64,000 nucleotides of DNA from Nothopassalora personata (lineage: Eukaryota; Ascomycota; Dothideomycetes; Mycosphaerellales; Mycosphaerellaceae), in assembly GCA_033816765.1 (NCBI GenBank), contig CM066297.1, positions 1,048,573 through 1,112,572 of the forward strand, written 5' to 3'. Shown here in pieces: positions 10,144-21,414 of this stretch (positions are counted from its first letter, which is position 1; each line of letters opens with the position of its first letter). Both the position numbers and the translations under genes were made by a program. The notes beneath the pieces are model-generated. The model saw only the letters and a program-made list of their open reading frames with translations. It was not told the DNA's origin and ran no database searches.

Positions 10144-11194
10144 CTATAGCTCCATATCCATACTATCATCGCCTCCGACAGGTCCATGCACCCCGTGAAA
10201 CTGCTGCTGATTGATCCTTTCCCAATCCGCGTGGCATCTGATCTGCTCAATCATGCCATACTGATCCTCCATAGAAGCTTGCTGCACCGAAGCTTCGTAG
10301 CTTGGTGCCGACCACAATCCTGCTGCTGCATAGACAGGTTCTACTGCTCGAGGCGATGCTGCAGCAATCTCGTAGCCGTTGACGATATAAGGTTCCGCCT
10401 CCGCTGGCTTGATCGTTACCGTTCCCGCTGAGATGCTTGCTGATCGCATTCTCGATGGTTCAGGCACGAAGGTATCGAACATGTGCTCCTTCTGGCACGC
10501 CGACCCTTGCTGCATTTGCTGTTCATACCTGTGCCGCGCAGCATGCTCCTCCTTCTCGACACTAGTCCGCGTCCACTGTTGGTGCATCTGCTGCTCGTGG
10601 GGGTACGAAGGTGGTGAGATGCGCCAGAGTTCGAGTAGGCGTAGTCTCTGCTCGTAGTCAGCGTTGAGAAACAGGTCGACTTGGTTGGGAAGGAGGGCAG
10701 AGGGATCGATGCTGTTTTGGCGGAGCATGTCAGCCATGGCATCCGGCATGAGTGCCTCTCGATACGGAGGCGGCGGGCTCTGCGCTGGCTCAGACTGCGT
10801 ATCTGCTCGCATATGTGCCGTGTTAGGTGTGTAATGTGCCGAAGCAAAATGTATTGGAGAATCCACTTTCTTCTCGCTCGTCGGCTGCTGCACCACCGGG
10901 ACAGCAGCAGGTTGCTGAAGCTGCATGCTCTGCGCAAAGAGCTGCGCCAGCTCATCGTGTTGATTGGCATTCATGGCGCCTTGACTTTCGCCGACCACGT
11001 CTGCTCCTTGCTGTTTGACACCGCAGTGCGCTGTGGGTTAAGTGGTCAGTCGGGCAAGGGAGGGAGAGACGGCCTGCGAGAAGGCCGAGCTTACTGCAGA
11101 AATGTTCTTCCTCCCAAACAGTCGCTGTGTACTCAACAGGGGTATTGTAATTGCAAGAATCACAATAGTGCACCAAGACCGGCCAGCCCAACAT
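10144..11194 (-). CDS. Zinc-ribbon, Gln-rich protein with PPxY motifs
   Basis: Two exons, 11194-11095 and 11030-10144, joined over a 64-bp GTAAGC...CAG intron; about 328 aa. Splicing brings together a four-cysteine zinc ribbon: Cys11-x2-Cys14 (HYCDSCNYNTPVEY) from exon 1 and Cys33-x2-Cys36 (HFC/THCG), with the intron falling between Cys33 and Cys36. The rest is Gln/Met-rich and largely disordered, with a helical segment (PNQVDLFLNADYEQRLRLLELW) and two PPxY motifs (PPPY in PPPPYREA; PPSY). PPxY motifs bind WW domains such as those of Rsp5/NEDD4-type ubiquitin ligases, so an adaptor or regulatory role is plausible but inferred. The first exon could begin further upstream; ATG 11194 is the nearest in-frame start. 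Without splicing the gene would appear to start at 10998 and lose the zinc site. Confidence 0.65.
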
Positions 11195-12143
11195 TGATCC
11201 CAAAACCTGAGGCCCAAGTCCAAGTAGTCCTTTCTCCCGTATTCACCGATGGCCGTCCCAGCGGCCAGTGGTCCTTCCTGTGGTCCCTCCTGGAGAGCGC
11301 GAGAATTGCACAAATGCTCAAAGGAAAAGGAAGCAGCGGAATCGTCAATAGCACTTTCTTCCCTTCTCTCACAGTCAGTCTCTCGTCGATACAACCTCCT
11401 TTGGCTTCTCAACAAGAGATCGGCTTCGGAGCAGGTCTGGTGATGCTAATGACTCAAAAAGCGAAGCAGCTTCGGGAATCGAGACGCCTGCGGTCTCGTG
11501 GCTTCTTCTTCTTCTTCTTCTTCTTCTTTGTCGGGAATCTTTGAATTGAGGCGTACGAAATTGCTATCGAGGGCGGGATTCTATCTAACAGCACACGGTG
11601 GGAAGAAGGAAGGAGTATGAACGGTGTGCGTCAAGTGATGGAGCGGGTGACGCTAGACACGTTTTAAATCTGGCGCTGCGCCGGGGGTCGGCACGCCACT
11701 CGCTTGATGCCCAAGGAACAGTGACTGCCCTGCCTGGGCCTGCCTGCAGGTTTATGTTGGTCGGACGAAGCATTGCAATGGACTCGTCGCGTTGTTCCGC
11801 GCAGATCAAGTGGCATATTGCCTGTCTTTGGTCAACTGAAGGGATCGAAACAAGTTGAAGACGTGGTCATCGAAAATAGTGTTCCAAGTCTAGGAAGTAA
11901 CGATCAGCGATGCACCAGCCACAGCTCATGTCAGCCACTACTTGTGAGGCAGCTGCGACGCGCATCGTGAAGCTACGAACATCGGTTTGAGCTTGGTCTA
12001 TCAACCCATCGACTTCCACTCATCACGCGCACCACCCACATAGAGCCTCGTCTCGGCTTGCAATCGAGCGCAGCAAAACTACGCCATATTGCCCAGCAAT
12101 ACAGCTCTCCTCAATCTCCGCACACGACTCCTAGACCTCAGCC
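11195..12143. other. Intergenic region with divergent promoters
   Basis: Holds the upstream regions of the zinc-ribbon gene (minus) and of PRE10 (plus). A CTT microsatellite lies at 11502-11529. A CT-rich, ATG-poor leader precedes PRE10. No gene is seen. Confidence 0.5.
11502..11529. repeat. (CTT)n microsatellite
   Basis: About nine consecutive CTT units in the intergenic region. Confidence 0.9.
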
Positions 12144-13134
12144 ATGGTCAGTCAAGCTCTAGACAGGTACCATCACGTGCAGTATCATGATACTAATAAC
12201 GACAGACCTCGATAGGTACAGGCTACGATCTCTCCAACTCCGTCTTCTCCCCCGATGGCCGCAACTTCCAGGTGGAATACGCAGTGAAGGCGGTTGAGAA
12301 CGGCGGCACAGCGATTGGCATCCGGTGCAAAGATGGTGTTGTGCTCGCGTTAGAGAAGCTGGTCACCAGCAAGCTGCTCAAGAAGGATGCGAACAAGCGG
12401 ATAGCTACGGTCGACAGGAATATGGGGGTGGTAGGTGACCAAAGGAAATCACTGGACGACATCAACAAACTGACTATCTATCTCAGGTTCACTCCGGCCT
12501 TTTACCCGATGGCAGACACTTCGTATCACGCGCGCGCGACGAGGCATCAAGCTGGCGCAGCACATACAAAGCACCGATCCCAGTCTCCTCCCTCGCCAAC
12601 CGCATGGGCGCCTACGTCCAGGCCTACACCCTATACCAATCAGTACGACCCTTCGGCATCACGGCGATCATCGGTGGATGGGACGCAGAGACGGAGGTAG
12701 ATGTGGACGGCGCTGTCGGCAATGGGCCAAAGTCTGGCTCAGGCGGCAAGACTAAGGGCGTGAAGGAGGGCGGACCATACCTTTACATGATCGAGCCATC
12801 GGGACTGTACTGGGGATACTACGGCGCCGCGACAGGCAAGGGCCGACAGGCAGCGAAGGCCGAGCTCGAGAAGCTGAAGCTGGACCCAAAGGATGGCGAG
12901 TGCATCAGCCTCGAGGAGGGTGTCAAGGAGGCGGCGCGAATCATTTACGTTGCGCACGAGGACAGCAAGGACAAGGACTTCGAGCTGGAGCTGACCTGGA
13001 TCAGCGCAGTCAACGGACCGACCAAGGGACGACACGAGGAGGTACCAAAGGCGCTTCGCGAGGAAGCCGAGCGCCTCGCTAAGGCCGCGCTGGAAGGCGA
13101 TGATGATGAGGACGAGGGCAAGATGGAGGAGTAG
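12144..13134 (+). CDS. PRE10: 20S proteasome subunit alpha7 (PSMA3/Pre10 type)
   Basis: Three exons: 12144-12146 (only the ATG), 12206-12430 and 12487-13134; 291 aa. The first intron starts directly after ATG and contains a perfect TACTAAT branch site (12191-12197). The protein is a structural alpha-ring subunit of the 20S core. It shows the alpha-subunit N-terminal signature ([29 protein letters not shown]), [16 protein letters not shown], the loop [21 protein letters not shown] and [16 protein letters not shown]. The inserted [12 protein letters not shown] segment and the acidic tail [13 protein letters not shown] are typical of the alpha7/PSMA3 branch. As an alpha subunit it has no catalytic threonine. 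Intron 2 (12431-12486) is GTAGGT...CAG. Confidence 0.93.
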
Positions 13135-14314
13135 AGAGTGTGCGATACTGTAACATTAGGCTCGCTGCATATGCTGCATAGAAGGACCGTTCCGCGCACA
13201 GTGCCAAGGCGTAGAGATGCAGCATGGCGATAGCATGAAGCTGAATACGGCTTTACGTTCACGGTATGTTTTAGACCCGTCCTGTCAAAATCTAGTCCGA
13301 TGCGGACCTTTGCTAGTGTCTCTGAGATCCTGGCCTATGATATGCAGCTGCCCTCCAAGAATGCCAACAGCACACCTCCCACATTGTCAGCACTACGAGT
13401 TGAGATTATTGGCAGGATGCATCTTCTACACTGCACTTCAACTCGTGCTTGAGCTCGCATGAACTGCAGCAGCAGGTGCTCTTTCCTCCACTTGTGCTCG
13501 AGGATCGCTCTTGCCGCATGAAGCACCCATGTGGAACAGCAGCACATGAAGAACGGAGCATAAGTACATCGATACTGCGAGCGGACGCGTTCCACGCCCG
13601 CCAAGACCTTAGACGTATGCCCCTCGAAGGATTGCCCATGATGGTGTGTGGCCACCGCATGGTTTCCGGTGAGGAAGTCTTGCAAGTCTACCGGGTCGAA
13701 GACGTACAGAATGAGACCTGCAATCCTTCTTGCGCCATGTCTACACTGTACACAGAGTACGTCTCCTCTCGCCCTGGCATATATATGTAGTCAGCTGACT
13801 TTGAAGGTTCCTTCCGCCTGTCGCCGTCGTGTGCACAAGGGCCGCTGCATCCTCGCTCAGCTAGTAAGTAGCTGGACAGTACTTTGAGACATGCCGGCTA
13901 AACATACGGTGTAGCTTAAAGCTATGGGAGACAGATAGGTGGGGGGGGGGCAGATTCAGAAAGTACGCAGGTGAGATACATGCACCTTCGGACAAGCTAT
14001 GCATGTCAGATCTTGAGGCTGTGGTGGAAGTGCGAAACCTTGAGTCCACGCACGACATGCAGGATGGGCAGGATGGGGTGCATGCATGCGTACGGTACTC
14101 CGCGAGCTGGACGACGACATCTCCAGGGCATCCGCGCTCAGACGACTGGCTACAGTACAACGAGTAATGGCCCAGTCTTCGCTTCTCTAAGCGAAGAAGT
14201 AATGAGCGCCAACTCGACCAACATCACGGAAAGGCCTCCAACAAGACCGAAAATCCTATGTCATAAATCATTATGTCCAAGATATACACCGCTGGAGCGC
14301 TGCCAACAATACCC

Positions 14315-14358
<44 letters not shown>

Positions 14359-14382
14359 GTCATCATCGTCCGCAGCATCACC
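13135..14382. other. Intergenic, no gene seen
   Basis: 3' flanks of PRE10 and the amylase gene. Contains a G10 homopolymer near 13940 and the CAT microsatellite. Frames here are short or artefacts of the repeat. Confidence 0.5.
14315..14370. repeat. (TCA)n/(CAT)n microsatellite
   Basis: Pure from 14315 to about 14358, then interrupted by CGT variants to 14370. It creates a poly-His artefact frame on the plus strand just beyond the amylase stop codon. Confidence 0.9.
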
Positions 14383-15963
14383 TCATCTTCCACAGATTCC
14401 ACTACCGCCCAGACTAGCGCTGGGATAAAACACCAGCGGTCTCCCTTGCGTAATCGTCACCCCCAAATTGCCTCTACTATCCGCCGTAGCCTCAACACAA
14501 TTGAGCACCTCCATAACCTGCTGCCCATTCGTGAGACCGGAATTTGTCGCTCCCACAGTAATCGTAGTCGTAGCTCCGGAGGCGCCGCGATTATTATACA
14601 CGGCGACGATCTGCTTACCGGGTGAGCCCTTCCGCATCACAATAGTGCGAGAATCGCTCTGGATAGGCCACGCGTTATAGGTCAAGTATGCAGAGTCCTG
14701 CCTCACAGCCCAGGAGCGTATGCGGTTGAGTTTGGCGATGTGTTGGTAGAAGTCTGAGTTCTCGTTGTATCCTGACTTCCAAAGTTGTTCGCGGTTGTTG
14801 GGGACGCCGCCGCCGGAGAATTTCTGTTCTTGGCCTTGGTAGACGATCGGGATGCCGTCAGCGAGGAGTTGGAATGCGATGGCGTTTTGTATGAGAGAGT
14901 TGTCGGATGTTATGCTGGGGAAACGGTTGTTGTCGTGGTTCTCGAGGAATGAGCCCATGAGTGTGATATCTCGACAGACGCCACCTTTCATGGTGTTGAT
15001 GCCGTTGACGAGGTTCGAGATGCTACCGCTGGTGCTCTGGAAGGCCTGGGTGATCCAGTAATAGGTGGGATAGTTCATGAGGCCATGGAGGTAGTTTTGG
15101 TAGGGACAGACGGTGTTAGGATTGTCGTGCCAGACTTCGCCAAGGGTGTGGATGCCGCCTGCGGCTGCTTGGAAGCCGGCCCAAAAGCCTTGGTTGATTT
15201 GGTAGGCTGTGTCGATGCGGAGCCCATCGATGGAGTAGTTGGAAACTAGTTGCGAGATCCAGCCGTTCCACATGTTTTGGACTGTGGAGTCTTCTGTGCG
15301 CAGATCTGGAAGCGACACGGTATTGGAGCCGATCCAGCATTGCTTGATGCTTGCGTCATTGTTGTAGTCTATGTCACAGGGGTCGTGGTAGTATGACCGT
15401 AGGTTGAAGGGCTGAAGTTGACTGTAATCGACGTTTTCCCGGGTGGAGACGCTACCCATATGATTGGGAACGACATCGACCATGAGATACTATGGGATGT
15501 CAGTGCGTGAGACAGTTTCAGGTAGTCGTTGCCATACCATTCCTCTGGAATGCAAGGCGTCGGACAGTGCCCTGAGGTCAGCTGCTGTTCCAAATCTGGG
15601 GTTCAGCTTGTAAACATCGTTCGCCCAGTAGCCATGATAGGAGTTGCCGTCTCCAGTAGTTGCAATGGGGTTCTGTACAACAGGCGATATCCAGACCGCC
15701 GTGAAGCCCTGGCAGCATCAGCAAAGTTCATGGCATGAAAGGAGGCCACTTACCATATTCTGAATGTATCCCAGACGATTGATCAGGCCCCGCCATGTGC
15801 CTCCACAGTATTCATTGAGATCGCAAGCTGCAGTCGTCGAGCCATCCGTCCTTGCAAAACGATCTGTCATGACCTGATAGATGGACTGAGCTCTCCATTG
15901 TGCTGGCGTCAGACCGTCTACCAGAGACCCGATCAAGATCAGCGGATACAAGAAACAGAGCAT
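14383..15963 (-). CDS. Secreted alpha-amylase, GH13 (Taka-amylase type)
   Basis: Three exons: 15963-15754, 15708-15538 and 15489-14383, both introns in phase 0 (45 and 48 bp); 495 aa, the usual length for fungal alpha-amylases. It hydrolyses internal alpha-1,4 bonds of starch outside the cell. [17 protein letters not shown] is a signal peptide followed directly by the family start [21 protein letters not shown]. The (beta/alpha)8 active-site regions are visible: [15 protein letters not shown] with nucleophile Asp220, LGEVWHD with acid/base Glu245, and [10 protein letters not shown] with Asp313. The C-terminal beta-sandwich domain is present, and there is no starch-binding CBM20 module. The start at 15963 is chosen because it opens the signal peptide; the upstream in-frame ATG at 16077 would bury it. 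All catalytic residues are intact. Confidence 0.93.
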
Positions 15964-17743
15964 GATGATGTCGGATCCGCGAATGAGAATGAGATGTGTA
16001 GAATGAAAGAAACATTGATAGGCACCAACGTTCATTATATGGTTCTTTGTCGTTCCGCCCGGATGGAGTGCGTGCACTCTATTGTTCCCGCTGCATGGCG
16101 TCTATGGTTGCAGCTAGACATTGTGCCTTGATCTTGTCCGAAAAAGGCTCACGATGCTGCATATGCTTGACTACCTGACAGCGTTCGCCCCGCCATGTTT
16201 GGCCTCATGATCGCATTGCTGTCAGCCTGCTACACCTGCATACTGCACATCATGTCAGCTTTGGGGAGGAAACTCATCGGCTAAGGCAGAGTTGCTGCGG
16301 TCAAAGTGTAAGCCCGTTCGGCTGGCCTGGCTTGATGTGAGATTCGCGGCGCAATTGGCACCTATTTGCTGACCTGCCAACCCGAAGTAAGGACTCAGAA
16401 GTGTCTAAGAGAGCGATGCTCATGTTCCTGAGGACTGTCTCACTCTGAAGTGTTCCTCGATGCACCGTCCGCGTGAGGAATGTCAGTGCCAAACAGGCGG
16501 GACTTCCGACTCTTGAGCTTTCAAGCTCAAAAAGGCTGCTGGACATGTTGTGTGAGGTGAACTTTCACCAGTCGTTGCAGAACGATCCAGCAGGTTCACA
16601 TGTCGAGTTCGCGAGCAGACCGTTCAGCGGTCGTCCTCCGAGCATCAGCCTTCGTCCACACCCAAGCCATAGGAGGGCCGTCCTGCGATGCAATTGCATC
16701 TTATACATGCAGTCTTGAGAAGCGGTAGGCACATCCTTGCCGCTCGTGCAGCAAGTCCATCTCGAAGACGGCAGAGGATCTGACACGGGCGGCCGCGCTG
16801 CATGACTGCCGCGTCCCCGAGCGGGGAGATCTGCATCTTGCCAGAGCGCCGAACTTGTTCATGATGCAGTGGAGGTCACAAGCACATGTAGACCTACGAC
16901 ATGTCTGGCATTTAACCGATGCGGGCGCACGAGGGCATAAGCCTGCGTCGCGTCTGCGGTGCTGAGCTGCCATTTCCAGAATCCAGGAGCCAGATAGATG
17001 TAGCTGAGTGATCATGACAGATTCCAACTCCTAACGATAGAGGTCGGCCATGATAGGAGCTCTTGGGACGCATCTCCGTAGACTGTGGCGCCCTGCTTGT
17101 TGCCATCGCCTTCATGTTGGTCACCCAGGCATCTTTGACACAGTCACGCAGCACTTCGCCAGTGCCGGAAGACAGTGCCGAGTGCCATGGTTCGCAGCCA
17201 GGCTTCGTCATCAACGGGTGAAGCAATATTGATGGCGAGGAGCAGAGGACGTATTAGAAAGGTGGATTCTAGGTCAGAAGATGAAGAAGGTGGAAAGAGT
17301 AAAGCCATGGCGTTCCCACCGACTGTGCTCAGAAGCCTGACGTGATCAACAATTTGTATCCTGGTCGCACATCTTCGGTCTTGACTGCACATCTCTTTTT
17401 CCCTAGCTGGGAGGAGCTCACAGTGGACGGCATCGATATTGGCAGATAGTGAACGCCGCGTCCGAGGGACTGCGAGATCTGGCTCGCGAGGAAGGCGGTC
17501 GGTCTGCCATATTGTAATCCTTGGACATCAGGCTCGCGAGCCCAGAACGGCCTATACATGCCGCGAAAGTCCATTCGAGCAGACGTTTTCGTGCTTTTAG
17601 CAGCATATCATACATTTTTTTGCCATTTTCATACAGTCATGTGGCCATCTAGCCTAGGTATCTACAGCACATGATCGTGCCTGCTATCTGAAGCTGCGCC
17701 GAGCACTCCATCGCTATGCCTGCAATGATCATCAGCGTCTCCC
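15964..17743. other. Intergenic, 1.8 kb, no gene seen
   Basis: Upstream of the amylase gene and 3' of CCT2. Both strands carry only short frames with no recognisable protein character. An A/T-rich run near 17,610-17,640 may belong to the CCT2 3' end. Confidence 0.45.
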
Positions 17744-19424
17744 TCACATACGCTCACGTTGTCTGGGCGCAGCGCGAATGATGTTGTCGACCCTCAGCAG
17801 CAGCTCAGCGGCTTCACTCGCGCTTGACACCACAGCACGCTTGAGCTTGTATGCCTCAATCACGCCAAGTTCACGCATGTCCGCGATACCGCCACCAGGT
17901 CTCATCAGATCTAAACCGCTTGATGACATGCCAGAGTAGACCGCCTTTCGTAATCTTGCAACGAGATCTGCGGAGTCAAGTCCGGCGTTGTCTGCGAGGA
18001 TTGTAGGTAGCTGTCGTAGTGCCTTGGCGAAACTATCAACTGCGAGCGCCTTCTTGCCTGCCACGTTCTGTGCTGCCTGGTCAACGGCTTTGGACATGAC
18101 CATCTCGGCGCAGCCACCACCAAGAGTAGTCTTCGGGAGCTTGACTGTTTGTGACAATACAGCAAGGGCATCGTGTAAGCTTCGCTCTGCCTCGTCAAGG
18201 AGCTGTTCTGATGACCCGCGAAGTACGACTGTGCATGCACGCCCTGCTGCTACGCCGGAGAAGCGGATAAGAGCGTCCTCACCGATGATAACTTCCTCGA
18301 TCAAATCGCAGTGGCCGAGCTTGACGTGCTCTGGGTGGTCGAAAGTGCTAGTGATCTCAGCTCCGGTGACCAGTGCTAATCTCTCAACTCCATCGAAGTC
18401 TGCGTGTTCGATCGAAGCGATGCCAGCGTCCGAAAAGAGCTGCTCCGGCCAGTTGTAGATGAGTTGGCGGTTGACGAAGCAGTTGATGCCGTGTGACTTG
18501 ATCTTCTCGACCTTGGCCTTCATCTTTTCCCGCTCTGCTTTCTCGAGTTCTGCCAACTTGCCCGTGCTCTCGACCTTTACTCTCGCACCGAAGATCTTGA
18601 CCTTGTCCGTGTCCATCGATGTGTTTGCGACCAGGATCTTAGCATTCTCCACTCGCTTTGGCTGACCAGTCCCGAACTTCTTGTCCAGAATGAAGCCAGG
18701 ATCGAGGTATGAGTCTGAGAGCTTGCCGCCGGCCTTCTTGATGATCTGAATGTGTGTGAGATCTGTACATCCCTTCATGCGGAGGACGGCGTCTGTTGCC
18801 AGCTCTGCGAAGTATTCTCTGTCCTGGCTCAGAACCTTGGAGCTGAGTGTGGTTCGTGCGATTGCGATCAAGTCTCGTCTGAACGCCTCTGGATTCTGAC
18901 TGTGATCTACCGCAGTCTCTTCCAACGCCTTCAACGCCGCATTGCTTGCTATCCGGTAACCCTCGATAATGGTCTGTGGGTGGATCTTCTGGTTGACGAG
19001 TATTTCTGCTTCTCTTAGCAGTTCTGCTGCTAGTACTGCCACACTGGTTGTGCCGTCTCCCACTTCATCATCCTGCACTTTCGAGATGTTGACCAAGACC
19101 TTTGCCGCTGCGTTGTCCAAAGCTACGCTCTTGAGGATTGTTGCGCCGTCGTTTGTCACCATAATCTCGCCGGTCGAAGCACTTTGCAGGATCTTGTCTT
19201 GTCCCTTGGGTCCGAGGGTTGACTTGACGAGGTCACCGATCGCGATGGCGCCAACGAAGGCACTGAATTGCAGTCAGTACACGATCTTCAATGTCGTGTG
19301 CGAATAGGAAACTTGCCTAAGACGAGCATTCTCGCCTCGCTCTTCTGTACTTCCCTCTGCAAAGATCTGAGACTGTCATATGTCAGTTCTGATTCACTCC
19401 ATACACGCGCGTGTAGCTCACCAT
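17744..19424 (-). CDS. CCT2: Chaperonin TRiC/CCT subunit beta
   Basis: Three exons: 19424-19422 (only ATG), 19366-19317 and 19262-17744; 523 aa. CCT2 is one of eight subunits of the cytosolic chaperonin that folds actin and tubulin using ATP. The sequence has [30 protein letters not shown] and the ATPase motif [10 protein letters not shown] (GDGTT at residues 86-90), the apical domain, and the C-terminal [14 protein letters not shown] and LRPGGG-like [10 protein letters not shown] blocks. The second intron (19316-19263) starts GCAAGT rather than GT: splicing there is required to give ENARLS/AFVGAI, the conserved junction, so it is a GC-AG intron. Intron 1 (19421-19367) is GTGAGC...CAG. The N-terminus is a few residues shorter than in many homologues. 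Confidence 0.93.
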
Positions 19425-19665
19425 ATTGCGTGGTTATGTGAAGGTATTGAGTAGTGCCGTTGTTGCTGTCGCGCGAGCTAAATTCTCGACATGTTCCCGA
19501 CCTCAGGTCGCGTTTGATGCAGCAGCGGCAGGGATCTTGAGCTCATTGAGGGGGGGCATCAAGTTTCCGTCAAATGCTCATTAACTTTTGATGGCGAGAG
19601 AACTCACTGAACGCTTGCATATATGGCAAGGCACTTCTTGAACAATTGCACAATATACATTATCA

Positions 19666-21414
19666 CTATGTGAAAGGCCGTATAGAATCGACGCCCTTTC
19701 CAAACGACAAACACCACTTCTCGAACTTCTTGCCAGCATTGACTGATGGCTTGTCGAGATACCTCTCGAATAAACCACCAACAATGAAGTTGAGGATCGT
19801 GGAAGGTATCATCATCGCCAGGTATGCACATAACAGCCTGACGCCTCCCTCTCGATCTTTGTAGAAAGTCTCCAGGTCATACCCAAACATCAAAAGACAA
19901 GCATTGTCCCATGGCTGCATCCACGCCCGCAGGAAGATGTGGCAAAGATAGAGTCCGAACGAGATCCGGCCCAAGTACTGTACTGGCCGGGTCTCCAAGA
20001 TTCTCTTCAAGTAGCCTGTTTCGCCAATACCAGCAATGGAGCACATGGTCGCAAAGCACAGGATATTCCGGTCCATCTGTCGATCTGGGTAAAGGCCTGC
20101 CCAGGCAATCGGCTGCACAAACCAGTCGAAGAAGGGCCGTGGCTTGACTCTGATATCTCCTTCGTACTCTGCGACCATATATCCTCCCGGCAGACCAGAA
20201 AGGAAGAAACCGAACCCGAAAAGGCCAAAGAAGAACGCAGGCCTGATCCTGCTCCATCTTGAACCAGTAGGCCTAGTCGCATCCTTCGGGAAGTGCACAG
20301 TCTCCTCCCTCTCCAACTGGTAATCTGCAAACGCCATTCCCATCATGAACTGTGCAGCAATCCAATCATCCTTCCCAAAACTCAATACCACCAGACCGAA
20401 CATGAGGCATCTCCTGATGACAACACTCCCCGTCCTCGACACCAGTAACACAATCATATACACATACAAACTGCCATAATACTCCAGCGGTATCGTCCAC
20501 GAAATGCCCCCATCATACCGGTCCTGAATCTGATCCCACCGATCCGGATATCGCAACGGCAACAACAAATGTCCGAAACTCTTGAACCAACTCACGAGCT
20601 CAGCCCAGAACGTCGGCGCCGCCTGGTAGTGTACAGGCTTAGGCAGATTGAACCATCGGCACAACACCATAAGCGCAAACGTCTCCACCAACACAGGCGT
20701 ATACAACCTTATCGCCCTCCTAAACACCGCGGACGACAACCCCGTGAGCAAATTTTCATACCTTCCCTGCCTCATCAACTTCAACATCCGATAAGTCAAC
20801 ACATACCCACTGATCGCGAAGAATAGACAGACCGCCGAATCACCACTGGCATAGATCGTCCTGACAAACGGCAGATAGTACCAAGCGGGACTCATATGTT
20901 CCCCATAACCCCACGCCAATGTCCGATCAATCCATCCGTCGTTGTAGTGGAAGATGAAGACTTCGAAGGCTGCTAGCCCACGCAGGCCATCTAGCCATGC
21001 GGTACTGCGAAGTTTGAAGTCGGGTTCAATGTAGTTGAAGACACTCCTTATCGTTCCTCGAAACCCAAGACGTCGAGTCGTTGCAGGGATGCTGCAGAGC
21101 CAGTGCAGGCTGAGGATGTTCCTTAGTAGGAGCAGGAGCCTCAGTCGAAGGCTGAGATGTTCGTGCTTAGGTGTTCGTATGTCGGAAGCTACGTCGTATT
21201 CATCGCGTTCGTCGTATTCTCGTGGTATTGGGCGCTGCGACTCGTATAGGCCCAAGGTGGGCAGGTGGATATTGGTGTCATTGGCGTGTATACAGTCTTC
21301 TTCCCTCTCCATTCCTCCTTCTCCTCTTATCTCTTGCATCTCTTCATTGTGTTCGCGCTCGAAGGTCTTGAGCAGGACTGCCTGCTCGGGCGTGTCAGCG
21401 GAGGTTCTGGCCAT
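19666..21414 (-). CDS. Acyltransferase-3 family integral membrane protein
   Basis: Single exon; 582 aa from ATG 21414 (MARTSADTPE). An in-frame ATG at 21561 would add 49 residues with no protein-like features. About the first 115 residues are a polar cytosolic tail. The Acyl_transf_3 core then begins with LRSTAWLDGLRGLAAFEVFIFHYN, which contains the family's conserved Arg-Gly and His (FHYN). Roughly ten hydrophobic segments follow (for example AVCLFFAISGYVLTY, LVETFALMVLC, AFFFGLFGFGFFLSGL, RISFGLYLCHIFLRAW). This family moves acyl groups onto sugars, lipids or other small molecules; the substrate here is unknown. FGLYLCHIF near the C-terminus is the typical second family motif. The gene is intact. 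Confidence 0.85.
   Translation of the reverse strand: MARTSADTPEQAVLLKTFEREHNEEMQEIRGEGGMEREEDCIHANDTNIHLPTLGLYESQRPIPREYDERDEYDVASDIRTPKHEHLSLRLRLLLLLRNILSLHWLCSIPATTRRLGFRGTIRSVFNYIEPDFKLRSTAWLDGLRGLAAFEVFIFHYNDGWIDRTLAWGYGEHMSPAWYYLPFVRTIYASGDSAVCLFFAISGYVLTYRMLKLMRQGRYENLLTGLSSAVFRRAIRLYTPVLVETFALMVLCRWFNLPKPVHYQAAPTFWAELVSWFKSFGHLLLPLRYPDRWDQIQDRYDGGISWTIPLEYYGSLYVYMIVLLVSRTGSVVIRRCLMFGLVVLSFGKDDWIAAQFMMGMAFADYQLEREETVHFPKDATRPTGSRWSRIRPAFFFGLFGFGFFLSGLPGGYMVAEYEGDIRVKPRPFFDWFVQPIAWAGLYPDRQMDRNILCFATMCSIAGIGETGYLKRILETRPVQYLGRISFGLYLCHIFLRAWMQPWDNACLLMFGYDLETFYKDREGGVRLLCAYLAMMIPSTILNFIVGGLFERYLDKPSVNAGKKFEKWCLSFGKGVDSIRPFT

Noticed and set aside
13971..14417. Frame encoding a poly-His run
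   Set aside because: Produced by the CAT microsatellite; no protein character on either side.
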